Shown here: positions 8,497-16,457 of the stretch, piece by piece | Position numbering within the stretch: the first letter of the stretch is position 1 | Layout of the letters: each line of letters begins with the position of its first letter | Assembly: GCF_900187385.1 (NCBI RefSeq) | Contig: NZ_FYEY01000001.1 | Span: forward strand, 4,650,001 to 4,714,000 | Source of the DNA: Streptomyces sp. 2114.4 | GTDB taxonomy: Bacteria > Actinomycetota > Actinomycetes > Streptomycetales > Streptomycetaceae | Direction of reading: 5' to 3' | Length of the DNA stretch: 64,000 nt | Translations under genes and position numbers: made by a program | Notes under the pieces: model-generated | Databases searched by the model: none | The model's input: the letters and a program-made list of their open reading frames with translations, nothing else | What the model was told of the DNA's origin: nothing

Positions 8497-8943
8497 TCAG
8501 GTGGCGTGCGGGCCGCCGTCGGCCTCTGTCTCAAGGGAGTCCGTGTCGCGCCCGTCCTCAGGTCCGCTCACAGCGGTGTCCTTGCCGCCGCTCCCGAGCC
8601 CGTTCTCCTTGCGGAAGGACTCGTAGATCTGCAGCAGGACCTGCTTCTGTCTCTCGTTCAGCGCCGGGTCGGTGAGTATCGCGGTCTGTACCTCGACCCC
8701 GTCCAGACCCTGCCGTTCGTCCAGAATCCCGGCCTGGACGTACAGCGTCTCGGCGGATATCCGCAGCGCCTTGGCGAGCTGCTGCAGAATCTCCGCGCTC
8801 GGCTTGCGCAGGCCGCGCTCGATCTGGCTGAGGTACGGGTTGGACACCCCGGCGGCATCCGCGAGCTGCCGCAGACTCAGCTGCGCGGTGCGCCGCTGCT
8901 CCCGCAAAAACTCGCCGAGATTGCCGACGTTGAGTGATGCCAT
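8497..8943 (-). CDS. XRE-family helix-turn-helix regulator
   Basis: A 148-aa DNA-binding protein starting at ATG 8943 (MASLNVGNLG). The N-terminal Cro/CI-type helix-turn-helix spans about residues 7-65, with the classic run LRQLADAAGVSNPYLSQIER and GLRKPSAEILQQLAKAL. The remaining ~80 residues contain a helical segment (ILTDPALNERQKQVLLQIYE) and an acidic, disordered C-terminus. It lies directly upstream of the HBHA-like gene on the same strand with a 32-nt gap, so it is likely an operon and probable autoregulator. In M. tuberculosis hbhA is also preceded by an XRE gene. Confidence 0.85.
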   Translation of the reverse strand: MASLNVGNLGEFLREQRRTAQLSLRQLADAAGVSNPYLSQIERGLRKPSAEILQQLAKALRISAETLYVQAGILDERQGLDGVEVQTAILTDPALNERQKQVLLQIYESFRKENGLGSGGKDTAVSGPEDGRDTDSLETEADGGPHAT

Positions 8944-9078
8944 ACCTCGATGGTGCCGGGAAGTGCTAACTATTGCAAGCGCAGCGCTAGCAGGAGTGGT
9001 GTGGAGGGGCGTGGGCGAGGGGGCCGGGCGCGCGAGGTGCCACCGGTCACCGGCCAACGGCCGCCGTTCGGGCGCCTC

Positions 9079-10140
9079 TCAGCGTGTGCCCTTTCGACGG
9101 CCGCACAACGCACCTGACCGATGGCCCCCCGGTTGCGGGTGGCTCCCCGGTTCCGGCTCCCGGTCGCCCACCCCGGCCCCCGAAGCCTCCACCAGCCCCT
9201 CCCCGGCCGCCGTCCGCAGGTACAGCACCGACCGCCCGGCCCGCCGCCGGCCCACCAGCCCCGCGTCCAGCAGCACCCGCAGATGCCGTCCCACCGACCC
9301 CAGCCCCTGCCCGGTCACGGCGACCAGCTGGGTCGTACTCAGGGGAGTCCCCAGCAGCACCAGCAACCGGGCCCGGGCCGTCCCGATGAGCGCTCCGAGG
9401 CCGCCCGGGACGGGCCGCCGGTCGTGGTCCTCGGCGAGTACCCCGAGACACGGGTAGACGACGGCGTACCGCTCGCGCCCCTCCCACGACACCCACCCGG
9501 TCCTCGGTGTCACCGGCATGAACAACAGCTCGGCCCCGGTGGCGATCTCCCGCGGCGGATATGCGTGCAGGTTGACCTGGAACCGGCTCTCCCCGAGCCA
9601 CCGCGTGCCCGGCCGCAGGGAATCCAGCACGGCCGCCCAGCCGCCCTGACTCACCTGTGTGGTCCGGGCGACCATGTCGGCCTCCAGGACGCGCCGCCGA
9701 CGCTCCCAGTACGGCCGTACGGTCTCGTCCCAGAGGTACGTCAGGAGCGCGGCCCCCCGCTCGGGCAGGTCGTCCCGCTCCAGGGCGGCGGGCAGCGGAC
9801 CCCGGAGGGACACCCGCAGGTCGGCGCGCGCCTGCTCCGCCCCGGCCGCCTGCACCCGGGCCACGCTCTCCTCGAAGCGCTCCCCGACGCATGAGGTGGG
9901 ACAGAGGAAGTCGGCGATCCAGGACGTGCCGACGGCCGCCCGCACCAGCAGCGCGGTCACCGGGTCGGCCGCGAGGCGTGCGCGGTAGCCGGGCAGGTGC
10001 GCGCGCAGCCAGGCCTCCTCGCCGGGATGGGCGCCGGTCCCCGCGTGCAGCAGTTTCAGGCTCGCGAAGGTCTCGGCGAACGGCGAGAGCACGAACCGAC
10101 TGCGGGCGAGGGTGTCGGTGTCGATCTGCCATAAGCCCAT
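9079..10140 (-). CDS. ArsR-type winged-helix regulator with large N-terminal domain
   Basis: A 353-aa regulator. The C-terminal ~75 residues form a winged helix of the ArsR kind (LIGTARARLLVLLGTPLSTT, then GQGLGSVGRHLRVLLDAGLV and RRAGRSVLYLRT). The N-terminal ~240 residues are of the type usually labelled DUF5937 in actinobacteria (MGLWQIDTDTLARSRFVLSP). No metal-binding Cys cluster typical of metal-sensing ArsR proteins is visible. It diverges from an MFS transporter, with a dyad of TTTCGC/GCGAAA between them, the usual layout of a local repressor controlling an efflux gene. Ligand unknown. Confidence 0.75.
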   Translation of the reverse strand: MGLWQIDTDTLARSRFVLSPFAETFASLKLLHAGTGAHPGEEAWLRAHLPGYRARLAADPVTALLVRAAVGTSWIADFLCPTSCVGERFEESVARVQAAGAEQARADLRVSLRGPLPAALERDDLPERGAALLTYLWDETVRPYWERRRRVLEADMVARTTQVSQGGWAAVLDSLRPGTRWLGESRFQVNLHAYPPREIATGAELLFMPVTPRTGWVSWEGRERYAVVYPCLGVLAEDHDRRPVPGGLGALIGTARARLLVLLGTPLSTTQLVAVTGQGLGSVGRHLRVLLDAGLVGRRRAGRSVLYLRTAAGEGLVEASGAGVGDREPEPGSHPQPGGHRSGALCGRRKGTR

Positions 10141-10150
10141 GCGTACGACC

Positions 10151-10168
10151 TTTCGCGCGTCGGCGAAA
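10151..10168. promoter_or_regulatory. Candidate operator dyad between regulator and MFS gene
   Basis: TTTCGC, six bases, GCGAAA: a perfect 6-bp inverted repeat 10 nt upstream of the winged-helix regulator start and 40 nt before the MFS start. Its position in a 68-nt divergent gap suggests an operator for the adjacent regulator. This is inference from position and symmetry. Confidence 0.45.
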
Positions 10169-10208
10169 CAGTAAACACGGTCCCCGGGCCGCTCCGAGAC
10201 TCCGGTGC

Positions 10209-11438
10209 ATGCGCAGCTATCGCACCTTGATCCGCACCCCGGAGTTCACCCCGTTCCTGCTCTCCTTCGCCGCCCACGCCGCGGCCCAGACGATCGGCGG
10301 CCTGGCCCTCGGCACCCTGGTCTTCCGGGCCACCGGATCCCCGCTCCTGTTGGCGGTGAGCATGTTCGGCCCGCAGCTGGCACAGGTGCTGGGAGCCACC
10401 TTCCTGCTCTCGGGCGCCGACCGCCTGCCCCCGCGCGCGGCCCTCACCGGCCTCGCCCTCGCCTTCGCGGCCGGTACGGCGGTGCTCGCGCTGCCCGGCC
10501 TGCCGGTCGGGGCGGTCTTCGCCGTCGTACTGGCGCAGGGCCTGATCGCGTCCCTGGGCGGGGGCGTGCGCGCGGGACTGCTGAACGACATCCTGCCCAA
10601 GGACGGCTATGTCCTGGGCCGTTCCGTGTTCAACATGCTCTGGGGCTTGATGCAGGTGGCCGGTTTCGCCACGGGCGGCGCGCTGCTGGCGCTCCTGACC
10701 CCGGGGAGGTGCCTGCTCCTGGCGGCGGCGCTGTATGTGCTGGCGGCCCTCGGCACCCGTCTGGGCCTCACGGCCCGCCCGCCGCGCTCCTCCGGCCGCC
10801 CGTCCGTCTCGGCGACCTGGCGCACCAACGCCCTCCTGTGGTCCTCGCGCCCCCGCCGTCTGACGTACCTGGGCCTGTGGATCCCCAACGGCCTGGTGGT
10901 GGGCTGCGATTCGCTCTTCGTCTCCTACGCCCCCGAGGCGGCCGGGACGTTGTTCGCGTGCGGGGCGCTGGGCATGTTCGCGGGTGATGTGACGGTGGGC
11001 CGCCTGGTGCCACCGGCGTGGCGTCCCCGCCTCGCGGTCCCGCTGCGCCTGCTGTTGGCGACGCCGTACCTGTGTTTCGCCCTCCGGCCGGGGGTGGCGC
11101 TGTCGGCCGTGGCCGTCGCCGTCGCCGCGGTCGGCTTTGCCGCGAGTCTGGTCCTGCAGGAGCGCCTGATGTCCCTCACCCCCGACGACCTCGCGGGCCA
11201 GGCCCTCGGCCTGCACTTCGTCGGTATGTCCACCCTGCAGGGCGTCGGCGCCGCTTTGGCGGGCACTCTGGCCCAACTGACCTCCCCGGCCACGGCGATG
11301 ACGCTGCTGGCGGCCGGCTCGGTCACGGTGACCCTGACCCTCGCGGCGCTGGGCCGGCACGAGGGACGAGGGCGGGTCGTTCCCGATACGCGTCCGGGGG
11401 CTGTGCCGGAGCCGGCCGCGGTGGACTACGTGGACTAG
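10209..11438 (+). CDS. MFS transporter (efflux type)
   Basis: A 409-aa integral membrane protein with about 12 hydrophobic spans in two halves, typical of major facilitator drug-efflux proteins. It starts at ATG 10209 (MRSYRTLIRTPEFTPFLLSF); the frame is open far upstream but that part is antisense to the regulator. The central loop (about residues 185-205) is basic. The GADRLPPRAAL segment between spans 2 and 3 is compatible with the MFS motif-A loop, though degenerate. It is divergent from the winged-helix regulator at 9079-10140, which probably represses it. Substrate cannot be deduced. Confidence 0.85.
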   Translation: MRSYRTLIRTPEFTPFLLSFAAHAAAQTIGGLALGTLVFRATGSPLLLAVSMFGPQLAQVLGATFLLSGADRLPPRAALTGLALAFAAGTAVLALPGLPVGAVFAVVLAQGLIASLGGGVRAGLLNDILPKDGYVLGRSVFNMLWGLMQVAGFATGGALLALLTPGRCLLLAAALYVLAALGTRLGLTARPPRSSGRPSVSATWRTNALLWSSRPRRLTYLGLWIPNGLVVGCDSLFVSYAPEAAGTLFACGALGMFAGDVTVGRLVPPAWRPRLAVPLRLLLATPYLCFALRPGVALSAVAVAVAAVGFAASLVLQERLMSLTPDDLAGQALGLHFVGMSTLQGVGAALAGTLAQLTSPATAMTLLAAGSVTVTLTLAALGRHEGRGRVVPDTRPGAVPEPAAVDYVD

Positions 11439-11654
11439 ACCGTGTCTCTTCGATCAGGTGATTCGTCGAGTTTGGGTACGGGGATCAGTATGCGATGGGT
11501 GCTGACGGGCTGACCATGGCAGAGCGATTCGGAGGCCGACGGCAGCGGCCCATCGCGGGAGTTGGCGGACAGGAAATTGCGTCGAACGCGGAGTCGATCT
11601 TTGAGAAGGTCGTGAGCGTCCCGGGTCTACCGGGTCTACGGCGAAAGGAAGCCC

Positions 11655-12065
11655 GTGCCGCGTGCTGTCACGTTGATTCGTTCTGCATCCCTGTCCGATG
11701 TTGCCGAGTACTCCTACGCTGCCACGGCCCCGGCCGAGTCGCGGCTGATCTTCCTGGCCGGAGCATGTCCGCTGAATGAGGACGGTTCCACTGCGGCAAT
11801 CGGAGACGTCGCGGGGCAGGCGGCCAAGGCCGTGGAGAACATGCGGACCGCTCTGGCAGACTCCGGCGCGTCACTCCACGATGTCATCAGCACCCGCGTT
11901 CTCGTTGCCTCCCAGCGGCGGGAGGACCTGGTGACGGCGTGGGGGGTTGTCCGGACTGCGTTCGGCGACCACGACGTGCCCAGCACGTTGATGGGTGTCA
12001 CCGTGCTCGGCTACGACGGCCAGCTCGTAGAGATCGAGGCCATCGCCGCCGTGCTCGATTCCTGA
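11655..12065 (+). CDS. RidA family (YjgF/YER057c/UK114) protein
   Basis: A 136-aa member of the RidA family, trimeric proteins that hydrolyse reactive enamine/imine intermediates or act in related steps. The GTG start at 11655 has an AAGGAA site 5 nt upstream. Family features seen are the N-terminal strand pair around LIFLAGACPLNEDG, the helix QAAKAVENMRTALADSGAS, the STRVLVA strand and the C-terminal VEIEAIAAV, where the acidic residue lining the pocket is usual. Short degraded stretches resembling a transposon flank it on both sides, so it may have been carried in. Whether it is a true RidA or another subgroup cannot be decided here. Confidence 0.85.
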   Translation: MPRAVTLIRSASLSDVAEYSYAATAPAESRLIFLAGACPLNEDGSTAAIGDVAGQAAKAVENMRTALADSGASLHDVISTRVLVASQRREDLVTAWGVVRTAFGDHDVPSTLMGVTVLGYDGQLVEIEAIAAVLDS

Positions 12066-12103
12066 ACCGACGGAACATCCCTGCAAGGGCGAACAGCTCT
12101 GGA

Positions 12104-12211
12104 GGGATCGACTGCCTCAAGCGTCGCCCGGACGTCGCCACCCGTTATGGCGGGTTCGCCGTCCGCCATGCCGCGAGCGTGCTGGTCACAGCCCTTGGTG
12201 AACGGCTGTGA
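12104..12211 (+). pseudogene. IS5-like transposase C-terminal remnant
   Basis: An open stretch of 35 codons ending in TGA reads GIDCLKRRPDVATRYGGFAV and continues to LVTALGERL. This strongly resembles the C-terminus of Streptomyces IS5-family transposases (typically an LK..R.LATRYDKLAVRY-like segment). There is no in-frame start or upstream catalytic DDE region, so it is a decayed fragment. The segment just after the MFS gene (about 11439-11550) may be another piece of the same element, which would place RidA inside its remains. Recognition is by eye only. Confidence 0.45.
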
Positions 12212-12347
12212 CCAGCACTTTTACAGCAGGTTCTCAAAATTCGTGCCTTGCTCTGAACGCTGGGCGTTCCTTCCGGACCACCTCGGTGTCTGCCGGTCAG
12301 GAGGGAGGGGACGGACGTCCGCTTCTAGACGGGGCGGGCGTCCGCTT

Positions 12348-12647
12348 CTAGTACGACAGGTCCTTCTGCTCCGTGATCAGGCGGCCGGCGATGTGCAGAT
12401 TGCCGTCGGAGTCGAGCACCGCGATGATCTTCTTCGTGGAGCCGTGGTGGGTCGTGAAGTAGATCTTGTCCGCCTCCTGGGAGGAGGAGCAGTTCGTGTT
12501 CACCGACAGTTCGATGCTCACCGGTGAGCTGATCAGCACGTCCTTCTTGGGTGACGTGGGATAGACCTGGTTCTGCCGCAGCTTGATGCGGCCGTGGGTG
12601 TCGCCCTCATCCCAGTCCGACGCCAGTCCGAGATCGATTTCTGTCAT
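12348..12647 (-). CDS. Small conserved hypothetical protein
   Basis: A 99-aa protein starting at ATG 12647 (MTEIDLGLASDWDEGD) with a GAGAGGAAG-type ribosome-binding site. It is rich in beta-strand-like alternation (VLISSPVSIELSVNTNC, KIYFTTHHGSTKKIIAVLD), has a single cysteine and no signal or membrane segment. I believe similar short proteins (possibly DUF6342) occur singly in Streptomyces genomes, but I do not recognise a function. It stands alone between the transposase remnant and a TetR gene. The frame is open further upstream, but that part lacks coding character. Confidence 0.65.
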   Translation of the reverse strand: MTEIDLGLASDWDEGDTHGRIKLRQNQVYPTSPKKDVLISSPVSIELSVNTNCSSSQEADKIYFTTHHGSTKKIIAVLDSDGNLHIAGRLITEQKDLSY

Positions 12648-12988
12648 GAGGCTTCCTCTCCAGTCCGGCGGGCCGTCCCCTTCCTGTAGGGCTTCAGCCG
12701 CGTCGTTCCGTGCGTGAAGCCGACAGGACGTGCCCGCTCTCCAGTGAAAGAAATGCGTGGGACGGGTGACGTGCGGCATCACCTGAGCCGAGCCAGAACC
12801 TATACAACTCGGTCACCCGGTGGTGTTGAACTCCGTTAATATGACTGGTTCTTATGAAGTTGGCGTGATAGTTCCGATCTGCCCCGTTGACCGCCTGTCG
12901 GGCTACCTGTCCCGCCCGGCCTCGCCCCGCAGGCCGCGAGGGCCGAACGGGCAAGGGCCGACGAGCACGATTCACTTCGCAACTGGCT

Positions 12989-13591
12989 CTACCTCTCGCT
13001 GAGCTTCCGGCCGCGCAGTCTTTCGAGCGTGGTGAGCCATTGGGTGACGACGGTGTCGATGAACTCGTCGGTCACCTGGCCGCGGTCGAGGAAGAGTCTG
13101 GCGAGCACCGGCCCGTAGAGCAGGGTGTGTTCGGTGTCGTCGATCTGGACGCCTGAGGGATCCAGGAGTGTGTTCAGGGCCGCGCGGCGGTCCTGGCCGA
13201 TGCGTACCAGGGCCTGGGCGCTGTCGGGGTCGTGGTCGGCTTGGACGGTGATGGCCAGTACTGCCGTGCGGATGGCCGGTTCGCTGATGCCGTCGCGCAG
13301 GCTCGTCAGCCAGCCGACCGCAACGGTGCGTACGTCGCTGCCCGGCTCGGGGTAGTTGCCGAGGTCGGGGCCTTCCAGGATCAGGTCGAAGAGCAGCGCG
13401 GCCCGGTTGGGCCAGTGGCGGTAGAGGGTCTGGCGGGTGACGTCGGCGTGCTCGGCCAGCAGGGCGTACGTCAGCCCGGTCGGTCCGACCTGGGGCAGCA
13501 GTTCACGGGCGACGGTCAGTACGCGGTTGCGGGTGCGCTGGACGCGCGGGTTGCTCGGGGTCGGCCGGCGGCGGTGGAGGGGCTGCTGCAT
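12989..13591 (-). CDS. TetR-family transcriptional regulator
   Basis: A 200-aa regulator. The N-terminal helix-turn-helix spans about residues 20-65 (RVLTVARELLPQVGPTGLTY then LLAEHADVTRQTLYRHWPNR). The C-terminal ligand/dimer domain contains the AVGWLTSLRDGISEPAIRTA and LLYGPVLARLFLDRGQVTDE helices. The start is ATG 13591. Two related imperfect palindromes with CGTRTGATT half-sites lie at 13611-13631 and 13674-13696 in the gap to the divergent oxidoreductase gene, so it likely represses itself and that neighbour. The ligand may be the oxidoreductase substrate, probably a quinone or enone electrophile; that is inference. Confidence 0.88.
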   Translation of the reverse strand: MQQPLHRRRPTPSNPRVQRTRNRVLTVARELLPQVGPTGLTYALLAEHADVTRQTLYRHWPNRAALLFDLILEGPDLGNYPEPGSDVRTVAVGWLTSLRDGISEPAIRTAVLAITVQADHDPDSAQALVRIGQDRRAALNTLLDPSGVQIDDTEHTLLYGPVLARLFLDRGQVTDEFIDTVVTQWLTTLERLRGRKLSER

Positions 13592-13610
13592 GCGCCCCAT
13601 CCTAACCACG

Positions 13611-13631
13611 AATCATACGAGTCGTGTGATT
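13611..13631. promoter_or_regulatory. Candidate TetR operator O1
   Basis: AATCATACGA, one base, TCGTGTGATT: a 21-bp near-perfect palindrome (9 of 10 pairs) 20 nt upstream of the TetR start. The half-site CGTRTGATT recurs at 13674-13696. A single regulator binding both is the simplest reading. Confidence 0.6.
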
Positions 13632-13655
13632 CTGGTCACAGGGATCCGTCCGTAA

Positions 13656-13714
13656 ACCATCAATCATCCGGGGCGTATGATACAAAGAATCACACGCAAT
13701 GGATGATTGATGGT
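13656..13714. promoter_or_regulatory. 14-bp perfect inverted repeat enclosing a second candidate operator
   Basis: ACCATCAATCATCC (13656-13669) and GGATGATTGATGGT (13701-13714) are perfect inverse copies 31 nt apart. Between them, at 13674-13696, lies CGTATGAT...ATCACACG, the second copy of the TetR-type palindrome. The outer arms differ in sequence from the inner site, so they may bind another protein or form a cruciform. The whole array sits in the divergent promoter region. Confidence 0.55.
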
Positions 13715-13846
13715 GGGTATCGCTCTCCCGATGCCGATGCCGATGCCGATGGTGATGTCGATGCCGTTGTCTTTGCGCTCCCGCATCCCGATCACCGTCC
13801 CCCTCACCCCCGCAGCCCTGACCAGCACCTACCGATAGGAAATGAG

Positions 13847-14800
13847 ATGAAGGCCGCTCAGATCACCGGCTACGGCACCCCGGATGTCCTCAGGGTCAAC
13901 GAAGTTGACCGTCCCGCCCCCGGTGCGGGCGAGGTCCTGGTCTCGATCGAGGCGTCGAGCGTGAACGGGCTCGACACGATCGTGCGCGCCGGGGGATTGC
14001 GGATCGTGTCCGGACGCCGGTTCCCGATCGGTGTGGGACTGGACTTCGCCGGTGTCGTCGCGGCAGCCGGCGCCGGCGTCCCGCAGTACCAGGTGGGAGA
14101 CCGGGTGTGGGGCACGGTGCCCCCGCTCAAGCGGAACGCCGTCGGCGCAGCCGCCGAATACGTGCTGGTCCCCGCAAGCCGCGTCGGCCCCGCACCGGCA
14201 GACCTCTCGTCGGTGGAGGCGGCCTCCCTGGTCGTGGCGGGAACGACGGCGTTGGCCGCACTGCGGGAGACCCTGCACCTCGCGAGCGGTGAACGCCTCC
14301 TGGTGCGTGGCGCCGCCGGCGGAGTCGGCACGGCCGCCGTACAACTCGCCCAGGCCATGGGTGGGCACGTCACCGCGCTGTCCCGGGGCCGCCATGCCGG
14401 GGCGCTGCGAGAGCTGGGCGCCGACGAGGTCTTCGACTACGGCACCACTACCCCGGACCGGATCGGACCGTTCGACGTCGTCTTGGACACCGTCGGCTCG
14501 GAACTGAACTCCTACCGGCGCCGGCTGACCCACGACGGCAGGATGGCCACCATCGCGCTGTCGGCATCCTCCATGGCGGCCATCGCCGCGTCGAGCGTGC
14601 ACGGCGCCCGCCGCATCCGCACCTTGAGCTCCAACCCCGACACCGCTGTGCTGCGTAACCTGGCCGACTACGTGACCTCTGGCGCACTGCGGCCCGTCGT
14701 CGACAGCGTGTACCCGCTGGCGGACATCGCCTCGGCGCATCAGGCCTTCGAGCGGGGCGGTGTGGTGGGCAAGCAGGTGGTGTCGGTGTCCGGGAGGTAG
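13847..14800 (+). CDS. Zinc-independent NAD(P)H:quinone oxidoreductase-like (MDR family)
   Basis: A 317-aa medium-chain dehydrogenase/reductase. It starts at ATG 13847 (MKAAQITGYGTPDVLRVNEV), with AGGAAATGAG just upstream. The N-terminal GroES-like fold carries RPAPGAGEVLVSIEASSVNG, but the Zn-ligand cysteines of alcohol dehydrogenases are absent. The Rossmann part has LLVRGAAGGVGTAAVQLAQA (nucleotide-binding glycines) followed by VFDYGT and a shortened C-terminus (HQAFERGGVVGKQVVS). This fits the quinone oxidoreductase/zeta-crystallin subgroup. It is divergent from the TetR gene, which probably controls it. Its last 61 nt overlap the convergent methyltransferase gene. Confidence 0.88.
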   Translation: MKAAQITGYGTPDVLRVNEVDRPAPGAGEVLVSIEASSVNGLDTIVRAGGLRIVSGRRFPIGVGLDFAGVVAAAGAGVPQYQVGDRVWGTVPPLKRNAVGAAAEYVLVPASRVGPAPADLSSVEAASLVVAGTTALAALRETLHLASGERLLVRGAAGGVGTAAVQLAQAMGGHVTALSRGRHAGALRELGADEVFDYGTTTPDRIGPFDVVLDTVGSELNSYRRRLTHDGRMATIALSASSMAAIAASSVHGARRIRTLSSNPDTAVLRNLADYVTSGALRPVVDSVYPLADIASAHQAFERGGVVGKQVVSVSGR

Positions 14801-15675
14801 GAGGCACCAGGCTCAGGCGCCCGGGTTCCTATGACGACCGTGGCGTAGAGCTCGTCGGACTCGGCCACCCGGGGGAGCAGCCCGTTGCGGGTGAAGGCCT
14901 CGACGGCCTGCGGTGCCTGGTGTTCGCTTGTCTCGACCAGGAGATGGCCCCCCGGCGCCAGCCACTGCGGGGCCGCCGCGGTCACCCGCCGCAGGACCTC
15001 GAGCCCGTCCGCGCCGCCGTCGAGCGCCACCAGCGGCTCGAACTCGCGGGCCTCGGGCGGCAACAGCCCGACCTCCTCGGTCGGTACGTAGGGAACGTTG
15101 GCCACCAGGATGTCGATACGGCCCCGGAGGCCGACGGGGAGCGCATCGAAGAGGTCGCCCTCGTAGACCCGGCCCCCGGCGTCGGTGATGTTGCGGCGGG
15201 CGCAGCGCACCGCGGCGGGTTCGATGTCGGCGGCGTACAGCTCGACCCGGTGAAGGGTCGCGGCCAGTACCGCGGCCACCGCGCCCGATCCGCAGCACAG
15301 GTCGACGACGACCGTGGGCCGCCCGGTGCGCTCGGCGGTCCGCCGACCGAGGGCGACGGCTTGGCCCACCAGGAACTCGGTGCGGCGGCGCGGTACGAAG
15401 ACCCCGGGATCGACGGTGATCCGTCGCCCGTGGAACTCCGCCCAGCCGACGACATGTTCCAGCGGCAGACCGAAGGCGCGCCGCTCCACCATGGCGGTGA
15501 GTTCGTCCGCCGTATGGGCGGTGGACAGGAGCAGTTCCGCCTCGTCCTCGGCGAAGACGCAGCCGGCGGCGCGCAGCGTGGCGACGACGGCGGAACGGGA
15601 GAGCGGCGCGGAGGCGGGGGCCGGGAAGGAAGAGGAAAACGGTGAGGGACGGGGCGACATCTGAAACGACGACAT
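14740..15675 (-). CDS. PrmC/HemK-like protein N5-glutamine methyltransferase
   Basis: A 311-aa SAM-dependent methyltransferase resembling PrmC, which methylates the GGQ glutamine of release factors. The N-terminal helical domain is followed by RRITVDPGVFVPRRRTEFLV (the substrate-domain signature). SAM motif I is VVDLCCGSGAVAAVLA, with YAADIEPAAV as the acidic motif. The catalytic NPPY of PrmC reads NVPYVP here, a common variant in paralogues, so the housekeeping copy is probably elsewhere and the substrate may differ. The C-terminal ~20 residues lie antisense within the oxidoreductase gene. The start is ATG 15675, with ATG 15660 also possible. Confidence 0.8.
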   Translation of the reverse strand: MSSFQMSPRPSPFSSSFPAPASAPLSRSAVVATLRAAGCVFAEDEAELLLSTAHTADELTAMVERRAFGLPLEHVVGWAEFHGRRITVDPGVFVPRRRTEFLVGQAVALGRRTAERTGRPTVVVDLCCGSGAVAAVLAATLHRVELYAADIEPAAVRCARRNITDAGGRVYEGDLFDALPVGLRGRIDILVANVPYVPTEEVGLLPPEAREFEPLVALDGGADGLEVLRRVTAAAPQWLAPGGHLLVETSEHQAPQAVEAFTRNGLLPRVAESDELYATVVIGTRAPEPGASYLPDTDTTCLPTTPPRSKA

Positions 15676-15956
15676 GTGAGCCTTTCGGGGCGCCGACGGC
15701 GCTTCCCGGGGTTCACGTGTGTCGGACGGTCACCTGCATCGGAGGGACCGCAGAGGCGTGAGCCGGGAGCGCCTGCCTGATCTGGCGGGGAATCGGTCTC
15801 ACCTCCTGGGTCGGTCCACTGCTGAGGGCGCAACATTACCTGACCTGGACCGCGACGCGCAGGTGGGCGGCTGTGGCAGCGCGACGGAGCGCCGCGGCGG
15901 GGCGACGGGGCAACGGCTCGCGGACGGCGGGCACTTCGCGTGGGCAGCGAATGGCC

Positions 15957-15990
15957 GGAAAGTACTTGTCATATCGGAAAGTACTTGTCA
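15957..15990 (+). promoter_or_regulatory. Two direct 15-bp repeats upstream of membrane protein/winged-helix pair
   Basis: GGAAAGTACTTGTCA occurs at 15957-15971 and again at 15976-15990, a 19-nt period. The copies lie 48-81 nt before the ATG of the membrane protein gene, in the expected promoter zone. The embedded AAGTACTT is itself palindromic. The simplest guess is binding sites for the winged-helix regulator encoded second in this operon. The rest of the 362-nt gap (15676-16037) shows nothing else I can name. Confidence 0.55.
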
Positions 15991-16037
15991 CGCTGAACGC
16001 AGGAAGCCGGAGCAGCACCAGTTGTCGGGGGGACGAC

Positions 16038-16457
16038 ATGGCGGAGTACGCCTCGCAGGAAGCAGCTGCCGCACTGGACCGTGCGCGGAAGCTGAGCTCG
16101 ACGGTGCGGGACGGCACGAGGTGGTACGTCGGGTACCAGCTGATCTACGGCTGCGCTTCCGCGGTCCTGGTGCTCTGCATCGGACTGCTGGGCCGGCCTT
16201 ACGGTTCGGCGATCGGCGGCGGTTTGTGGTGCGCCACGATCACCGGGTTGTCGGTCTATGCGGCCCGGCAGCGCGTGGCCCGGCGCGGGTTCGGATGGAG
16301 GCACGGCATCATGATCGCGTCCTGGGGTCTGCTCTACGGCGCGGTGCTGTTCCCTGGCACCATGTGGTTCCCGGGGGCCCTGGCATGGTGGGTGCCCGGC
16401 GCACTGGTGGTTGCCCTTCCCGGGCTGATAGGCGCTTACTTGGAGGCCCGGCGGTGA
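16038..16457 (+). CDS. Small membrane protein, partner of winged-helix regulator
   Basis: A 139-aa protein starting at ATG 16038 (MAEYASQEAAAALDRARKLS) with a strong GGGGGGAC site. After a ~30-residue hydrophilic helix come four hydrophobic segments (about residues 34-54, 60-77, 92-107 and 112-133). I do not recognise a specific family. It forms a two-gene operon: its stop overlaps the GTG of the winged-helix gene by 4 nt (GTGA). In actinobacteria, small membrane proteins are often paired with such one-domain regulators, suggesting a simple sensor or homeostasis role. Confidence 0.75.
   Translation: MAEYASQEAAAALDRARKLSSTVRDGTRWYVGYQLIYGCASAVLVLCIGLLGRPYGSAIGGGLWCATITGLSVYAARQRVARRGFGWRHGIMIASWGLLYGAVLFPGTMWFPGALAWWVPGALVVALPGLIGAYLEARR

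Noticed and set aside
13730..13766. GATGCC hexamer repeats before the oxidoreductase gene
   Set aside because: Simple-sequence repeats of low copy; possibly slippage-prone, but no signal that they act as sites.
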